A DNA stretch of 64,000 nt from Carallia brachiata (Eukaryota > Streptophyta > Magnoliopsida > Malpighiales > Rhizophoraceae), in the NCBI GenBank assembly GCA_021464245.1, contig JADCRB010000016.1:9123879-9187878 (forward strand). The letters run 5' to 3'. Of this stretch, positions 13,901 through 26,228 are shown piece after piece (positions within the stretch are counted from its first letter, which is position 1; each line of letters opens with the position of its first letter). Below the pieces are notes generated by a model. The model made no database searches. It was not told the DNA's origin and was given only the letters and a program-made list of their open reading frames with translations. Made by a program: the position numbers and the translations under genes.

Positions 13901-14935
13901 CTAGTAAGGTGGTGGGAAAATCGGCTAAGGCATTGGCCACCGAAGAAGGCTTGAAAACGGCCAACGAATGGATTGTTGGCAACTCGCACTAACTCATCGA
14001 ATGGGCGAGTGCTGGACATGTCAGCAAGCCAGGCGACGGGAAAATCGGCCGGGGCATGAAACGGACCAAGGAACGGATTGTTGGCCCCTCAGACCGGCTC
14101 TCGTAGAATGCCCGTGGACATGGGCTGGGCATGTCCGCCAGCAAGGTGGTGGGAAATCCGCGAAGGCATTAGCCACCGAAGAAGGCTTGACAACGGCCAA
14201 AGAACGGATTTTTGGCAACTCGCACGAACTCGTCGAATGGGCGAGTGCTAGCCATGTCAGCAAGCCAGGAGATGGGAAAATCGGCTAGGGCATGAAACCG
14301 ACCAAGGGACGGATTGTTGGCACCTCGGACCGGCTCTCGTAGAATGCGCGTGGACATGGACTGGGCATGTCCACCAGCAAGGTGGTGGGAAAATCGGCGA
14401 AGACATTGGCCACCGAAGAAGGCTTGAAAACGGCCAATGAACGGATTGTTGGCAACTCGCACCAACTCGTCGAATGGGCGAGTGCTGGCCATGTCAGCAA
14501 GCCAGGCGATGGGAAAAACAGCCAGGGCATGAAACCGACGAAGGAACGGATTGTTGGCACCTCGGACTGGCTCTCGTAGAATGTGCATGGACATGGGCTG
14601 GGCATGTCCACCAGCAAGGTGGTGGGAAAATCGGCTAAGGCATTGGCCACCGACGAAGAAGGCTGAAAACGGCCAATGAACGGATTGTTGGCAACTCGCA
14701 CCAACTCGTCGAATGGGCGAGTGCTGGCCATGTCAGTAAGCCAGGCGACGGGAAAATCGGCCGGGGCATGAAATCGACCAAGGAACGGATTATTGGCAAC
14801 TCGCACCAACTCGTCGAATGGGAATGTTCTGGGCATTTCAGCAACCAAGGTGACGGGAAAATCGGCCACGGCATGAAAACGGCCAAGGGATGGATTACTG
14901 GCAACTTGCACCAAGTTGCCTACCCAGCAGCGGCA
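10984..14935. repeat. 237-bp satellite array, diverged edge with higher-order repeat
   Basis: Units differ by scattered substitutions with few indels, the usual pattern for the edge of a satellite array. Diagnostic variants recur at multiples of the unit: GGCTAGGG at 12624, 13573 and 14283 (spacing 949 and 710) and GCACTAACTC at 12326, 13274 and 13986 (948 and 712). This gives a four-unit higher-order repeat and a three-unit derivative. At the extreme right the dimer breaks down: 105-bp half-units follow one another at 14679, 14784 and 14889, the last cut off near 14935. Confidence 0.93.
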
Positions 14936-14974
14936 CACTGGGGGGACCAGTACTCCCAGCATGCTTGGCGTCGG

Positions 14975-15250
14975 CTGCCGCGGGCGTGAGCAGCGCTCCC
15001 AGCGCGCGCGCGCAGCCAGCCCATCGCGGCTGGAGTCCGGCTGCCGCGGCGTGAGCGCGCTCCTAGAGGGCGCGCCGCCGCAGCCAGCCCAGCGCGCCTG
15101 GAGTCGGTCTGCCGCGGGCAAGGAGCAGCGCTCCCCCGCGCGCGCTCGCGCAGCCAGCCCAGCGCGCTGCGCGTGGGGCTGCCGGGGAGCTGGCAGTGCT
15201 CCCGCGCGCGCTGCGCACACCCCAGCGGGCTGCTCCCACGCCCCGCTCTC
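14975..15250. repeat. GC-rich tandem repeat, about 68-bp period, four copies
   Basis: Copies begin with CTGCCG at 14975, 15041, 15109 and 15179 (spacing 66, 68, 70) and share a CAGCCAGCCCA core. The block is extremely GC- and CpG-rich, unlike both the satellite and the AT-rich DNA that follows. It lies between the end of the 237-bp array and an N at 15254. I see no open frame that looks like protein; the ORFs crossing it are low-complexity. Confidence 0.85.
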
Positions 15251-15253
15251 ATC

Positions 15254-15254
15254 N
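15254..15254. other. single N, probable contig join
   Basis: One ambiguous base marks an abrupt switch from very GC-rich repeats to AT-rich single-copy DNA. Similar lone Ns occur at 7985 and 10983 inside the satellite. A single N here may stand for a gap of unknown size, so adjacency of satellite and LARP1 gene is not proven by this sequence. Confidence 0.55.
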
Positions 15255-17140
15255 CACATGACTACACTCAGATTAACTACCAAGTTACTACCTTAAATGT
15301 TTATAATTGAACTAATGGAATTCATACAAGCTATAAAACCCACAATAATCTCAGAAATTTTTTTGTTGAAGGTACCCAAACAAGTAAGAGTCTCAAAATA
15401 TATCATAGAATTAGATTTGTAGGAAAAATGAGAATTACTCTAATTTTATATTTCATAATTCACAAAATATTTAATTCAAATAATAGGTTAATGTAATTCA
15501 ATTGATTACCTAATATTATACTTTCAAGTGAGAGAGAGATATATATATATAGAGGTTATAACCCTCTTCAAAGATTAAAAAAAATCTAGTTCAAATAATT
15601 TAACAAAGCAATAATAATTATTGTTGCTGATGAATAAAAAAATTAGTATTTGATTAAATTAATATTATTTATTATGTTTAAAATAACGAAAATAATTACT
15701 TTGAGTATTTCCTATTCTATTATAATAAATAATTTTTTATTGACTATTTAATAAAATCATGTTTTGTCTATTGTATAAACTTATTTGTAAAAAATAGATA
15801 ATACAAGAAAATAAATCAACAATAAAATTGAAAAAAAAATGACAATGTAAGTAATTGAGAAAGGAAAAAATTTAGCGGCAATATAGTAGGAAAGCAAAAA
15901 AAAAAAAAAAAAGTATATTAGTGGGTCTCACTCACAAAAAATATGTGTATTTTATTAGTGATATTTTAGTCTATAAAAATTTAATTCATTATTTTTTGAT
16001 ACAAAGATTAGCTTACAATTATTTTTTTTATAAATTATTTCTTTTTTCTTAAGATGGGAAGCTAGCGTAGCACCAAACAATCCTAATAAAAGGAATTTGC
16101 TATGCCGTAGATTGAGCCTCTATTTCATATTCTATTTCATATTTGTAGATGAGTATACTTTACAATGTGCAGTAAATGTAACTAACCTCTTGCATATGGG
16201 TAGCCTCCATATATTTATAAACTACTTTTAAATATTTTTTCAATAAAAAAAATACAGATTTGATACATCATTTTATAATTCTAAAATAAAAATACAAAAA
16301 TCAAATAATAAAAATAAAAAGATTAGACAATATTACCGTGACCTATAGTTACATGACCAAAATTATTTGTGAAGAAAATAAATTCAAGAGAAATCTTTCA
16401 ATAATTTATTTGATGGATTTTACAATCTCATCAGTGATTCTGTTCACCCAAATAATTTCTTTACGAGGAAAGAAGCTAAGCATAAAGATGATTTTGACTG
16501 TTGGATGTTACAATATTCTTTTTATTTAAAACAAAGATATCAGAATATCTCGTATATAGATTTTGCAAGGTTAAAAAAGGAAATTGACATCATTCTCATT
16601 ATTACTTGTACGTTTTTATTTTTATTTTTCTTTTTTTCAAACTACTTGTATGTTTAATCACGTAAAACCAAATAAAATAATACTGGTAAAAAATCAATGA
16701 ACTTTAGTTTACAAGTATTGAAATTGTGTCTAGAATGAAAATCTCATATTAGTCAAAAAAAAAAAAAAAAAAAAGTAATTAACCTGGAAAAAATAAAATA
16801 AAAGAGGAAAAAAATGTTTCGTTGAAACCAAATTGAAGTAAAGTAACAAGAAGAAGAGTTTTGGATGGAATTGAAATAGATTGCAGGGTGGAGAGAGAAA
16901 ACCTAATCGTCTGCAGATAAATAGGGAAAAAAAAACGATTTTTTTGGTAATTTTTATAATAAATAAATGCGACAAATATTTTTTCTTAGGTATCTTTTTC
17001 TCCATTTTAGTTAACTCCACATTTATATGTTAATAATAACTCTTTCTTTGGAAAGCCGTTTGATATTATTCTTCTCCTATACAAGATTTGTGTTATTATT
17101 TGGGTGAATAAATTGTTGCAGGGTATATTGTTTAGGTATT
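15255..17140. other. AT-rich intergenic region, no gene seen
   Basis: Sequence is strongly AT-rich with homopolymer runs (A-runs near 15897 and 16756) and an AT dinucleotide stretch near 15539-15552. Short ORFs in it are low-complexity. I recognise no RNA gene, transposon terminus or conserved protein here. The right end should contain the promoter of the LARP1 gene. Confidence 0.6.
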
Positions 17141-17173
17141 TTATTTACATTCAACAGTTATAGTTATAGAGTG

Positions 17174-17207
<34 letters not shown>

Positions 17208-17247
17208 GTAGACAGAGAAGGAGAGGGAGAGAGCTGTGGTGTAAGGG

Positions 17248-17286
<39 letters not shown>
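17174..17286. repeat. two microsatellites in the LARP1 upstream/leader region
   Basis: A (CAT)n tract of about 34 bp at 17174-17207 and an (AG)n tract at 17251-17286. GA/CT tracts are common around transcription starts of plant housekeeping genes. Whether they are promoter or 5'UTR here cannot be told without transcript data. Confidence 0.8.
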
Positions 17287-17296
<10 letters not shown>

Positions 17297-17538
17297 GATT
17301 GGGGTTGGGGTTGAGGGGTCTGCATTTCGGCTGAGTTCCCTAAAATTGCACGTTTTTGATCGGATATTCATTCCTACATACAATTCAATTCTCTTCAATC
17401 CCGTCTTTCTTATTTGTTCAATTTTCGAGTTTGTTTTTCTTTTATTTATTTATTTATTTGGATATTGGTTAGTTTTGTTTGGTTTGTTTTTAATTGACGC
17501 TGCTACTGGTGATCGCCTTGTGTGAATCGGATTGCAAA

Positions 17539-17547
17539 AAACCCTAA
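17539..17547 (+). promoter_or_regulatory. telo-box AAACCCTAA just upstream of the LARP1 start codon
   Basis: The nonamer AAACCCTAA lies 11 bp before the start codon at 17558. Telo-boxes are known to be enriched near the starts of plant genes for the translation apparatus. LARP1 acts in translation control, so the site fits, but one 9-mer can occur by chance. Confidence 0.4.
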
Positions 17548-17557
17548 CTAGCTGGCC

Positions 17558-20500
17558 ATGACCATGACCGCCAACACTTCACAAAACCACCAAACTCCGC
17601 ACGGGTCTGGAGGAGTCTCAGGCGACGCTGTTAACAGTCCCCAGAAGCGGAAGAACTTGCCCTCTCCTTGGGCTCAAGTTGTTCGAGGTGAGCTCGAATC
17701 CATCCCCACCATCAATCACTCCCCTTCATCTTCGCCGCCGCCGCCTCCTTCCTCGCCCTCTCCTCCATCTGTCGCGCCGGAGCAACCTTCTCTAACTGAT
17801 TGCTGCCCCCCTCAGACCCCCGCCGCCATTAATTCTGTGGGGACTGACAGCCGTGATGGTAATAATGCCAATGCGGGTGGGCCAAAGAAGGCGGCTTGGA
17901 ACAAGCCATCAAATGGTATAGCTGAGCTTAGTCCCGTCATGGGAGCGGTTTCATGGCCTGCTTTGTCAGAATCCACTAAACCTGCCCCTAAATCCTCATC
18001 TGCCGCTGATTCTTCTTCTTCCAAGATTGTTTCTGATGGATCAGCGCCCAATTCTCAGGTTTTTTTTTTTAACCATTATCCTTGCATTGGTTTTGTTAGA
18101 CTTCTGATTGCTTGGAAAGTAATTGCGGAAAACAAAAAAAAAAAAAGAAGGAATTTTGAACTTTGGTGATTTGTGGTATTTTAGTTAACAGTAGCGAAGA
18201 GCGTGCCTAGTTAAGCCCGGTAGTGTTGGGTCTTAATTATTTACTCTGGCCGTGAAATTGAATAGGGACTATTGCCTTGTTTCCTTTTCTTCTGTTTCTT
18301 CTCGCTGACTAATAACTATAGAGATTAGTTATGAGAAAAAGGAGAAATTAACTGAAAATTTATCTGCTTGTACCCTAATAGGGGCCTGAAATTCCACAAT
18401 CGCCCCAGAAGCAAGTTACTAATAATGCAAAGTCCAATTCCGCACAAAACCACACATTGTTAGGTCGACAGAAGTCCATCAGGCGTGGCGGTGGTGGCAG
18501 TGGCAGCGGCACTGTTAGTAGTGGAAATAACCTTGGAGGTGGACAATTGCAAAGTGGCTTTACTCACCCTGCTCCACCGCCTCCACCACCACCATTTCCT
18601 GTATTTGCAATGCCTCCTACTGGCTATAATAATCTGGTCCAGCCAATGCCAGATCATTCTCCTAGAGAGCCTCCATACAGGAGCAACAACTGGGAACCTA
18701 GACCAGTTGTGGGGTTTGTGCCTTCACCACCTTTGGTAAATGATCACAGAAATTCTTCGAGGAGGGGCAGCTTTGGACCACGTGGAGAAGGTTCCTACCA
18801 TAACAATCTGAGTGGCAGCCGTGATCAGGATCGTGGACGTCATGGGAATGTCAGAGATGCTCAGGTGCAGCCACAGAGAGCTTCCCCTCGGGGCTTTGTT
18901 AGGCCTCCGCCGAATGCAGCAACATTTGTTCCTCCCATGGCAACCTATGGAAATCCCTTGCCTTTTACTGGTAAAGTATTTTTGACAGATGAACCCTTAT
19001 ATTCTTTTTATTTATTTATTTATTTATTTTGGGAATTAATGGTTATCTTTTTTTTTTTTTCCTCAGATTTTGTATACATTCCTACAATGCCCCTGGAGTC
19101 CTTTAGGGGCATGCCATTCATCCCTCAACCCCCAGTACCTCCCACGATGATCCCTGTCTCGGAATTTCCTTTGTCAGCTATGCTAGTCCATCAGATAGAA
19201 TACTATTTCAGGTACATTGCCTTTTTGATCATGTTTGATGTTGATCTGGGAACTAATCACATTTCTCGTTTTCTATAGTCTATTGAATAATTAATTGGCC
19301 ATGGCATCTCAATATGCTTACTGCAGTGATGCTAATTTAGTTAAAGATGAATTTTTGAAGTCAAACATGGATGAACAGGGCTGGGTTCCAATTACTTTGA
19401 TAGCTGGCTTTAATCGGGTAAGTGAAATTCACTATAAACTTGAGGATTTTGATCTTTTTTCTTGAAAATCTAATAGCCAAACTGTAATAATTGGACTCAT
19501 GCATCTTTTAGCAAGTTGTTTGTTTAGCTTAGTTTAGTCCTCAGTTTCAAAATCCCATTGAAGTTAACATGAACTGTGGAAATATGTTGTTTATTTAGCT
19601 ATAATTGACAAGCTTAGTCACCTTACAGAATTAAAACTGCAGTTATTTTATGTTTTAAAAGACTGTAGATTGTAAAAATTAAGAGGTCCGATATTGGAGT
19701 AAGTGTGCAAATGTTAATGATCCCTGTTCCGAAGTGAATAGAAACATATGAGATATGGTACGAATCTTAGCACATAGTTCTTAAAGATTTCTGCTTGATG
19801 TATTGGGATCCACTTTCTGTATATTTGCTGGTATACAGCCTCTTTTGCTTTAACATCCATTAAGTTGTTGTATACTCTATTGTTTAAGATTTAGGTGGTT
19901 TCTCCAGTAACATTGTTTTAGAACAAGGTTACGCGGTCCTACGCCATTGGATTGGGTTATCAAATATGTTGCTTTTTACAATTTAAATTCATGTGCCATG
20001 TGGCATCATCTAACAAGACAAAGTAACTTACTGTACCTAGTGATAAAGTCACAATGGAAAACAAATATGTACTTAGTCAAATGCTTCCTTTGACCTTGAA
20101 GTCTGAGTTTGAGATAGCAATTATGCAAATCTTAGACCTTGTTAATTTTCTTTGTTGTTCCTTAATACTGACTTACAAGCCCATTTACGAAATTGTATTG
20201 ATTGATAAATTTGTTTCCTTGGCTGTCTTTCTCTGTTCATTTTTTTTGTCTCCCCTCTTTTTTGACTCATGCAGCTCTTACGAAGTTGTCAAGGTATTCG
20301 GAATTGTCTCTTATTGAATTGTCACAAAATATAAGCTGTTGTAGCTATCTCAATCAGTTGTCAGTCTCTAGTGATGAGAAATAAAGTTTACTGGATAATT
20401 TCATTGCTAGTTTATTCCCTGGCCATCTTAGTTTGAAGAGGATTAGTTTCTTGTTTTGTAACAGAGTTTATGGGAGGAAGGATATGTGAATCTGCGGTTT

Positions 20501-23120
20501 GTGGAACGTAATTTCTTGTGGCAGCTAAAAAATTTAGATCCAGATATGGTCAGTAAGTGTGAACTTGTAGAAACAGGTTTGTATGGTTTTGACCTGCCAT
20601 AGTTATTAGTTAGTGTATTACATTGTTATGTGAGCTGCACGATTTGAGGTTGTTAAATATGAGAGCTCCACAATATTATTTTAAGCGAAAGTAGGCTGCG
20701 TTGCAGATATTAGGAAGATGAAGGGAGGTGCTTAGATTGCACACGAAGGTGGACAAAGAACAGAGTTGATCCTACTTAGGACCCTAACTTTATTATGATT
20801 TTTTTGTGCATAAGTAATGCTGATCTTCAAATTGATTATGTGAGTAAATCTTTTTAGCTGTAGGACCTATTTAATCAGGGCTTTTTGATGCAACACGTGT
20901 TGTTTTTGTGCATAATTGCCTTTCATGCCGCTTAAAGTCCCCCACTTTGTTGGTCATTGTTGTTTGTTTATTGTGCTTTTAATTCAGGTACATTGTCAGA
21001 ATAGTGTGGAATCGTATCTGGCTACTAGTTTAATTAATCTAGTGTGTTTCCCGGTTAAGAATATTTGAAAGTTATCATATAGGCTTGTTTTATATGAGCA
21101 TGTAGGTGGTATCAGTTATTACATCTTCCTGCAATTTCCTTATATTTGTTTGTATGGTCCTCCTCCTTGATATATGGGATGGTTTTTCTTATGTTGTCTT
21201 CAATATTTTTTTCTTCGATTTTCTGGCTCTTTCTCTTATTGATCCCTTTTCTTCTTTTGGGGGATGTCAGAGATTTATTATGGGTATAATGTTTGATGAA
21301 GTGTTTCTCGTCAATGATGAAGTTTCTGTCTTATTATTTACTGGATGTTTTTTTTTTTTGGGTGGGGGGAGGTGGCGTTGGGGGTTGTCGTTCCTCTGAT
21401 TCCTTGCATGATCTTGAAGCTATTTGTTATTGGAGCTGCTTTAACTGAAGTAGTCTACACCTTTGTCAAAAATTATTGTAAATTTTAGCATTACTATTGA
21501 ACTCACTTGATTCTGATAGATTCTGTTTTCAGCAATCTGCGGGTTCATCAATGTCTTTGGTTACATATGGGGAACTGAGTTGGCAATTCTGATGGGAAAT
21601 TGAAGTGTTTGCTGTCAATTTGGTGGCATCTATAATAAAATATTTTTATACTGTACTTGAAAGTGGTTTCTGCATATTGTTTTGTTTTTTTGTTGGCCGG
21701 TTCAATATGTGTCCATGGTATCAATGTGTACAATAACGGGTTACTGTACACTTTGTTTGGACTTAGTTCTTGGGTTTCATTTTTGATGCAGGAGCATTCC
21801 TCTTTAATTAGTTATTTTATATTTTATTAGTTATTAGTTTTAGTTAGGAGTCATGTGATTAGCATGCGACAATTTAATTAGATAGATGGCTAGGATTAGT
21901 TAGCGTTTGATTTAATCAAGGGTTGAGATTCTCTCTAATAATAACTCTAGTATAAATAGTGTAGTTGCTGGCCAGCTTTATCAGTTTTGATTCTTCAGAA
22001 GCAACGTTTCTTGGAGTTTTGTGGTTTTCTCTAAACCCTAACACTAATTATCTTGTTCCGCTTCAATTTTCTACCCAAAACTTAGCTTTAATTCAGTTTC
22101 TCTACACATTCTGCTTCCCAGTCAACAAGTGGATGCGTGGTGAATATGATTGTGTTTGTTAATTTGCTTACAAATAAATTTTGCTTTTTGGATCTTTTGT
22201 AGGTTAAGAATATGACAGGTGATATTCAGTTAATATTGGATTCACTGAGGGCTTCAACTGATCTAGAAGTGCAGGTACCTGTCCTTTTGCTTTCTTTAGC
22301 ATGTACCATAAAATCACAAATTACTGCCGAATGTAACTGAATTTGATTAGTCCCCTGATTTTGGAATTTTATAATTGGAGTTTATATGTGTGGTTTGTGG
22401 CAAGTAACCACACTTCTCTGACTATCAATTAATGTGAAAGAGCTAGTTGTAACTTTGTACAAATATTTCTTTTTTGGATCATTTGGAGGCCCATTGGATC
22501 TAGGTTATGCCAGGTTTTTGGCATCTCACAAATTTCTGCACCGAACTCTTTTGGCATTCTAACCTAAGACCTCTGAGTGGGAATGCCAGATTGTTAGCTA
22601 TCGGGATGTCTCCCAATGTTATCTTACTATCAATGATGTGCTTGAGCTACCTGTATCGTATCACCATATCAAAAATTTCTTTTGGGGTTACCAGGAGGAC
22701 CAGTTGATTTGGCCCATGCAATGGGTAGTCTTTCCTATCTTTTAAATTTTCACACCCCCTGAGGGTTTAATCAGTGACATCTAAGTTGGAATCTTGAGTT
22801 TTTAGGTGGTGAGATGTCTCGCTGGGGACTACAATCAGCATATCAAAATTTATAGAATTTGCCCTTTTGAGTCATCTAGTAGACTGACACGTTGAAATTT
22901 AATGCAGGATGACAAAGTGAGGAGGCGTCATGACTGGATGAAATGGATGAGTAGTTCAAGTCAGCATTTCAGCAATCCAGGGGTGCAATCGGCTGGTGAA
23001 TCAAGTTACAATATGCTGGCTACTTCGTTTAAAAAGATTGCTGTGGATGAATTGAGTGGTAGCCAAGACAGCATGACAGCTAAATCTTCCCTTCATTCGG
23101 AGAATGTTCCCTTGAGTTGA
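17558..23120 (+). CDS. LARP1: La-related protein 1 (plant LARP1b/c type), six exons, 536 aa
   Basis: Cytoplasmic RNA-binding protein of the LARP1 family; known members act in mRNA translation and decay. Exons inferred by splice sites and frame: 17558-18058, 18382-18970, 19067-19211, 19327-19417, 22203-22274, 22908-23120; all introns GT-AG, and phases join without a break (1611 nt with stop). Residues 36-44 read SPWAQVVRG, a motif I associate with plant LARP1. The middle (about 180-360) is Pro/Gly/Arg-rich and disordered, with a run of seven prolines and RG/RGS stretches. The La motif spans about 399-480: HQIEYYFSDANLVKDEFLK, GWVPITLIAGF, then VKNMTGDIQLILDSL and VRRRHDWMKW. There is no DM15 repeat region, so it matches the short plant LARP1b/c form, not LARP1a. 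Intron 4 is long (2785 bp). The start is the first ATG of an upstream-open exon; a second ATG lies two codons later. Confidence 0.93.
20465..20552 (+). other. candidate cassette (poison) exon in LARP1 intron 4
   Basis: An 88-nt stretch is preceded by a polypyrimidine tract ending TTGTTTTGTAACAG and followed by the consensus donor GTAAGT. Entering in the phase of exon 4 it is fully open (29 codons, starting SLWEEGYVNLRF). Because 88 is not a multiple of three, joining it to exon 5 yields AGT then TAA, stopping translation inside the La motif. Inclusion would therefore give a truncated, decay-prone transcript. This is predicted from sequence only. Confidence 0.35.
21793..22165 (+). mobile_element. 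possible LTR-like insertion in LARP1 intron 4
   Basis: A block in the long intron resembles a short LTR: TTAGTTATTAGT-rich start, a TATAAATAG box near 21952, then an RNA-leader-like region with ACCCTAACAC. I could not find clear TG..CA termini or a target duplication, so the boundaries are rough and the call is weak. Confidence 0.25.
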
Positions 23121-24690
23121 TTGCCCTGTCACTAATCTCTCAACTGGGGTTTTCTGAAGATACAAGGTCAGAAAACTGACCAATCTCTGCTCCATTAAGT
23201 TAAAGAACATCTTTCAGAATGATACATTTGTTCCTGGAGGAAAGGGTTATGAATGATGACGCGAGGTGGGGAGCATCTCCATTTACATTTGTCCATTGTC
23301 GTGCCTATTTTAAGAGGATTGATGGGCGCGTGGAGGAAAACAAAATAACATAGACATTTATTTGGGGAGAAAAAAAAACCGAAAAAAAAAAAAAAAAAGT
23401 AAAAAAGAAAAAAGAAAATAACTCTGGCCGTGTGCACCACAGAATTATAAGATTTTTTTGGTTTTTGTATAGCATGGTTTGACTTGGATGATTATTTCTT
23501 GTTTTTCTTTTTATGTTCATGTTTCTCTATAACATTTTTGTTTCTTTAAAAAAAAAAAAATTCCTTCTCTTTTACCCTTGTGGTGGTATATTCAGGATGG
23601 AAGAATTCGAGCTATCCTCGTTGGAAAGCTGTTGTTGAAAACGGTAGCCATTAGAAGCTCTTATGTTAAGCGGAGTTGCGTGGGCTTCTTGATGAGTTTC
23701 TTATTTTAAGATCCTAGCCTTTTTTTAATCTATTTATGTAAAAACATAAGTAAGTCTATTAAAAATACAATTGTAGGGCGACATTTTTATATATAATTCA
23801 AATGGCTAATAAAAATCAGCATATATTAAAGAAGAAAATGATAATTTAAATCATGAAAATCCAATATTAGGTCTTTTTCTTTTTAACACAAAAAAAATTT
23901 ATTATGAGTATGTCTATTATTGAATGTATGAGTTAAAGTTGGAGTAATTATGTATTAGTGCTTTATTCAACCCTGTAAAATAAGAACTTCTTATCTAAGT
24001 ACTGTTAGATTCAACGAGTCTCTCTCAAGTTGATTATTACGATTATCAAATCTGGAATTATTTATACAGCCCATTAATTGAGGATTAAAAGAGACTTTTT
24101 TGGTGTGTAGTTGCTAAGATTTTAATTTAGATTATGAATGAGAGAGATACGTCGAATTGTTATCATGTTATCATCTCGATTAATAAAATTTAATAATAAG
24201 TCTTAATATGTGAAACTCGGGATAAGTCTATAATTAAGATTGTAGTAATTGGAAAATCTGAATTTGGTTCAGTGATTAAAAAAAGGGTTGGAATAAAGTC
24301 GCTACTAAGTGAGTTGGTAACTGATACAACAAGATTTACCAACATTATTTTCTGCTCTCGTGAAAATTTGGAGTGCGGTGGGAAGCACTCCCACCCCAAA
24401 CACACCATTAAAAGACTTCGTAGCATTTAACACATAATTTCTTTCTGAGTTAATTCTTTAAAAATATACTAATTTTTTAATTTTATAATAAATTTTTTAT
24501 TTTTCTAAATATATCAATAACAATTCAATTGGTATTAGATCTAACACCGTCGTGATATGATAACTGCATAAACATGCCACATATAAAAAAATTATTTTTA
24601 AAATCATGTTAAAAAAAAAAAAAAAAAAGAAAATCTCAAGGCAAAAACAAAAAAAAAACAATCTTTTTTTTTTTTTTCTTTTTTCCCCAA
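23121..24690. other. LARP1 3' flank and intergenic DNA
   Basis: The first ~600 bp probably include the LARP1 3'UTR and have A-rich runs (23364-23420, 23548-23560). Further on the DNA is AT-rich. A local inverted repeat GGAGTGCGGTGGGAAGCACTCC sits near 24370. No protein-like ORF or RNA gene recognised. Confidence 0.5.
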
Positions 24691-26228
24691 GGCCACTCTG
24701 TCTCTAGACTAGTTCTTTCTCTCGCTCTCAGTCTCCTCTCTCACTCCCAATCTGCTCTCTTGCTCTCAGTATCTTCTCTCACTCTCAATATCAACGGTGT
24801 GCAAAAGTAATATTAGTATTTCTTCTATTTCCAACTTCTTGAATAAATCAAATTTTGATTTTGGCTTTTTCGTACTTTAATTTTTCCTCATTTCATGTTA
24901 ATTTCTACCCTAATCCAAAGTTTTCTCTGACCATTGGGTTTCAATTTCAGGTAACTCCTGATCTTTCTTGTTGCCCCCTTCTTTTATTCACCTTTTCTTC
25001 TCTCTCTCTCCCTAGGTTTCAGGTTATTTTCTACCCTAATATTTTTGTCTCATTGAAGAATTCCTTATTAGGAAAAACAAAGACTTTTTTTTTTTGGTCT
25101 AATTTCTTCAAGCTTTGTTGAGGCATTTTTCTTTTCTTTTCTTTTGGGTTGCTGTCTGTGCAGTTTATGTATGTAAAATAGATTTCCTTACTCTTTTTCT
25201 TTTTTCTTTTTGAGAGGGGGGTGTAAAATTGCATTATTGAAATTCTATATGGATTTGTTGGTTTACGAGATATTGTTTTGGGTTGGTGGGATGAGCTTTG
25301 TAATTGTTGAATTGGCCTTAAATATCACCATGTATGATGTTATTGAATCAAGAAAAAAGATCAGACTATAAGATTGGCAATGTGGGTTTAATAAGGAAAA
25401 ACAAAATTTTGGTTCTTGTGTGGTTAAATTTCTTGATGTAAAGAACAAAGGTCTACTAATTTCTTCTTGTTTGTTAGTACAGATGTAATCTTTTTTTTTT
25501 TTGATCTGTACCGTTATGTGTGTTTATTCTGAAAATATTGCCATTGCAACGAAAGTATTATGGTTTAATAATTTGAAGAAAGGCCCAATGTGCTCTGTTT
25601 AATAATTTACTATATTCCGGTTATTGCTTGTAAGGAATGGATATGTTATGTAAAATAATATGCTACTTCTCATTCTTGTGTTTTCTTCTTGCAATCATTA
25701 TGAATGAATCCATTACCTTCACTAACTCAATTTATTCCTAAATTTGTAGGATGTTGATTAATTTGGAAATACACTATGGTGGTCGATGGCAAATAAATTT
25801 GGAAGTAAAGTATACTGGCGGGTTTGCTAAACACTGGCGGGTTTACTAAAACACATGAGGCAGAGAGAGGCAAGAGAAGAGAAAGGTCTGTGTTCACTAG
25901 CCTTTTGCTGAACTAGGTTCCTTATGCTATATTGTTAGGTTGATAGTTGATAACATGTATCATGTATCCTAAACCTGTTGGGCTTGGAAATAAGCATTTC
26001 GCAAGCTTTTCTTTTTTTTAATTTCTGTATCTTTGTTTTGTTTGGTTAGGCCAATGAAAGGTATGGCTGTCTCATTGCTACTGAGATTGGAAATATGTAT
26101 CTTGGACTAAGTTACACCTTAAATTTATGATGCTTTATATTTTGTTCAGTTGTAAATTGATGAGTTTGTTTTTATGTTGGAAAGGTATTGGGAATACTAA
26201 CTTTGTTGTCTTATTGAACATAAAATAG

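Noticed and set aside
1..14935. CRISPR array
   Set aside because: Adjacent units repeat over their full length, without unique spacers, and the DNA is eukaryotic.
16338..16529. 63-aa ORF in the intergenic region
   Set aside because: AT-rich, low-complexity composition, no neighbouring splice or promoter logic and no recognisable motif.
17812..18051. Minus-strand 79-aa ORF opposite LARP1 exon 1
   Set aside because: It is the shadow of a Ser/Pro-rich coding exon; the sense exon has full splice and family support.
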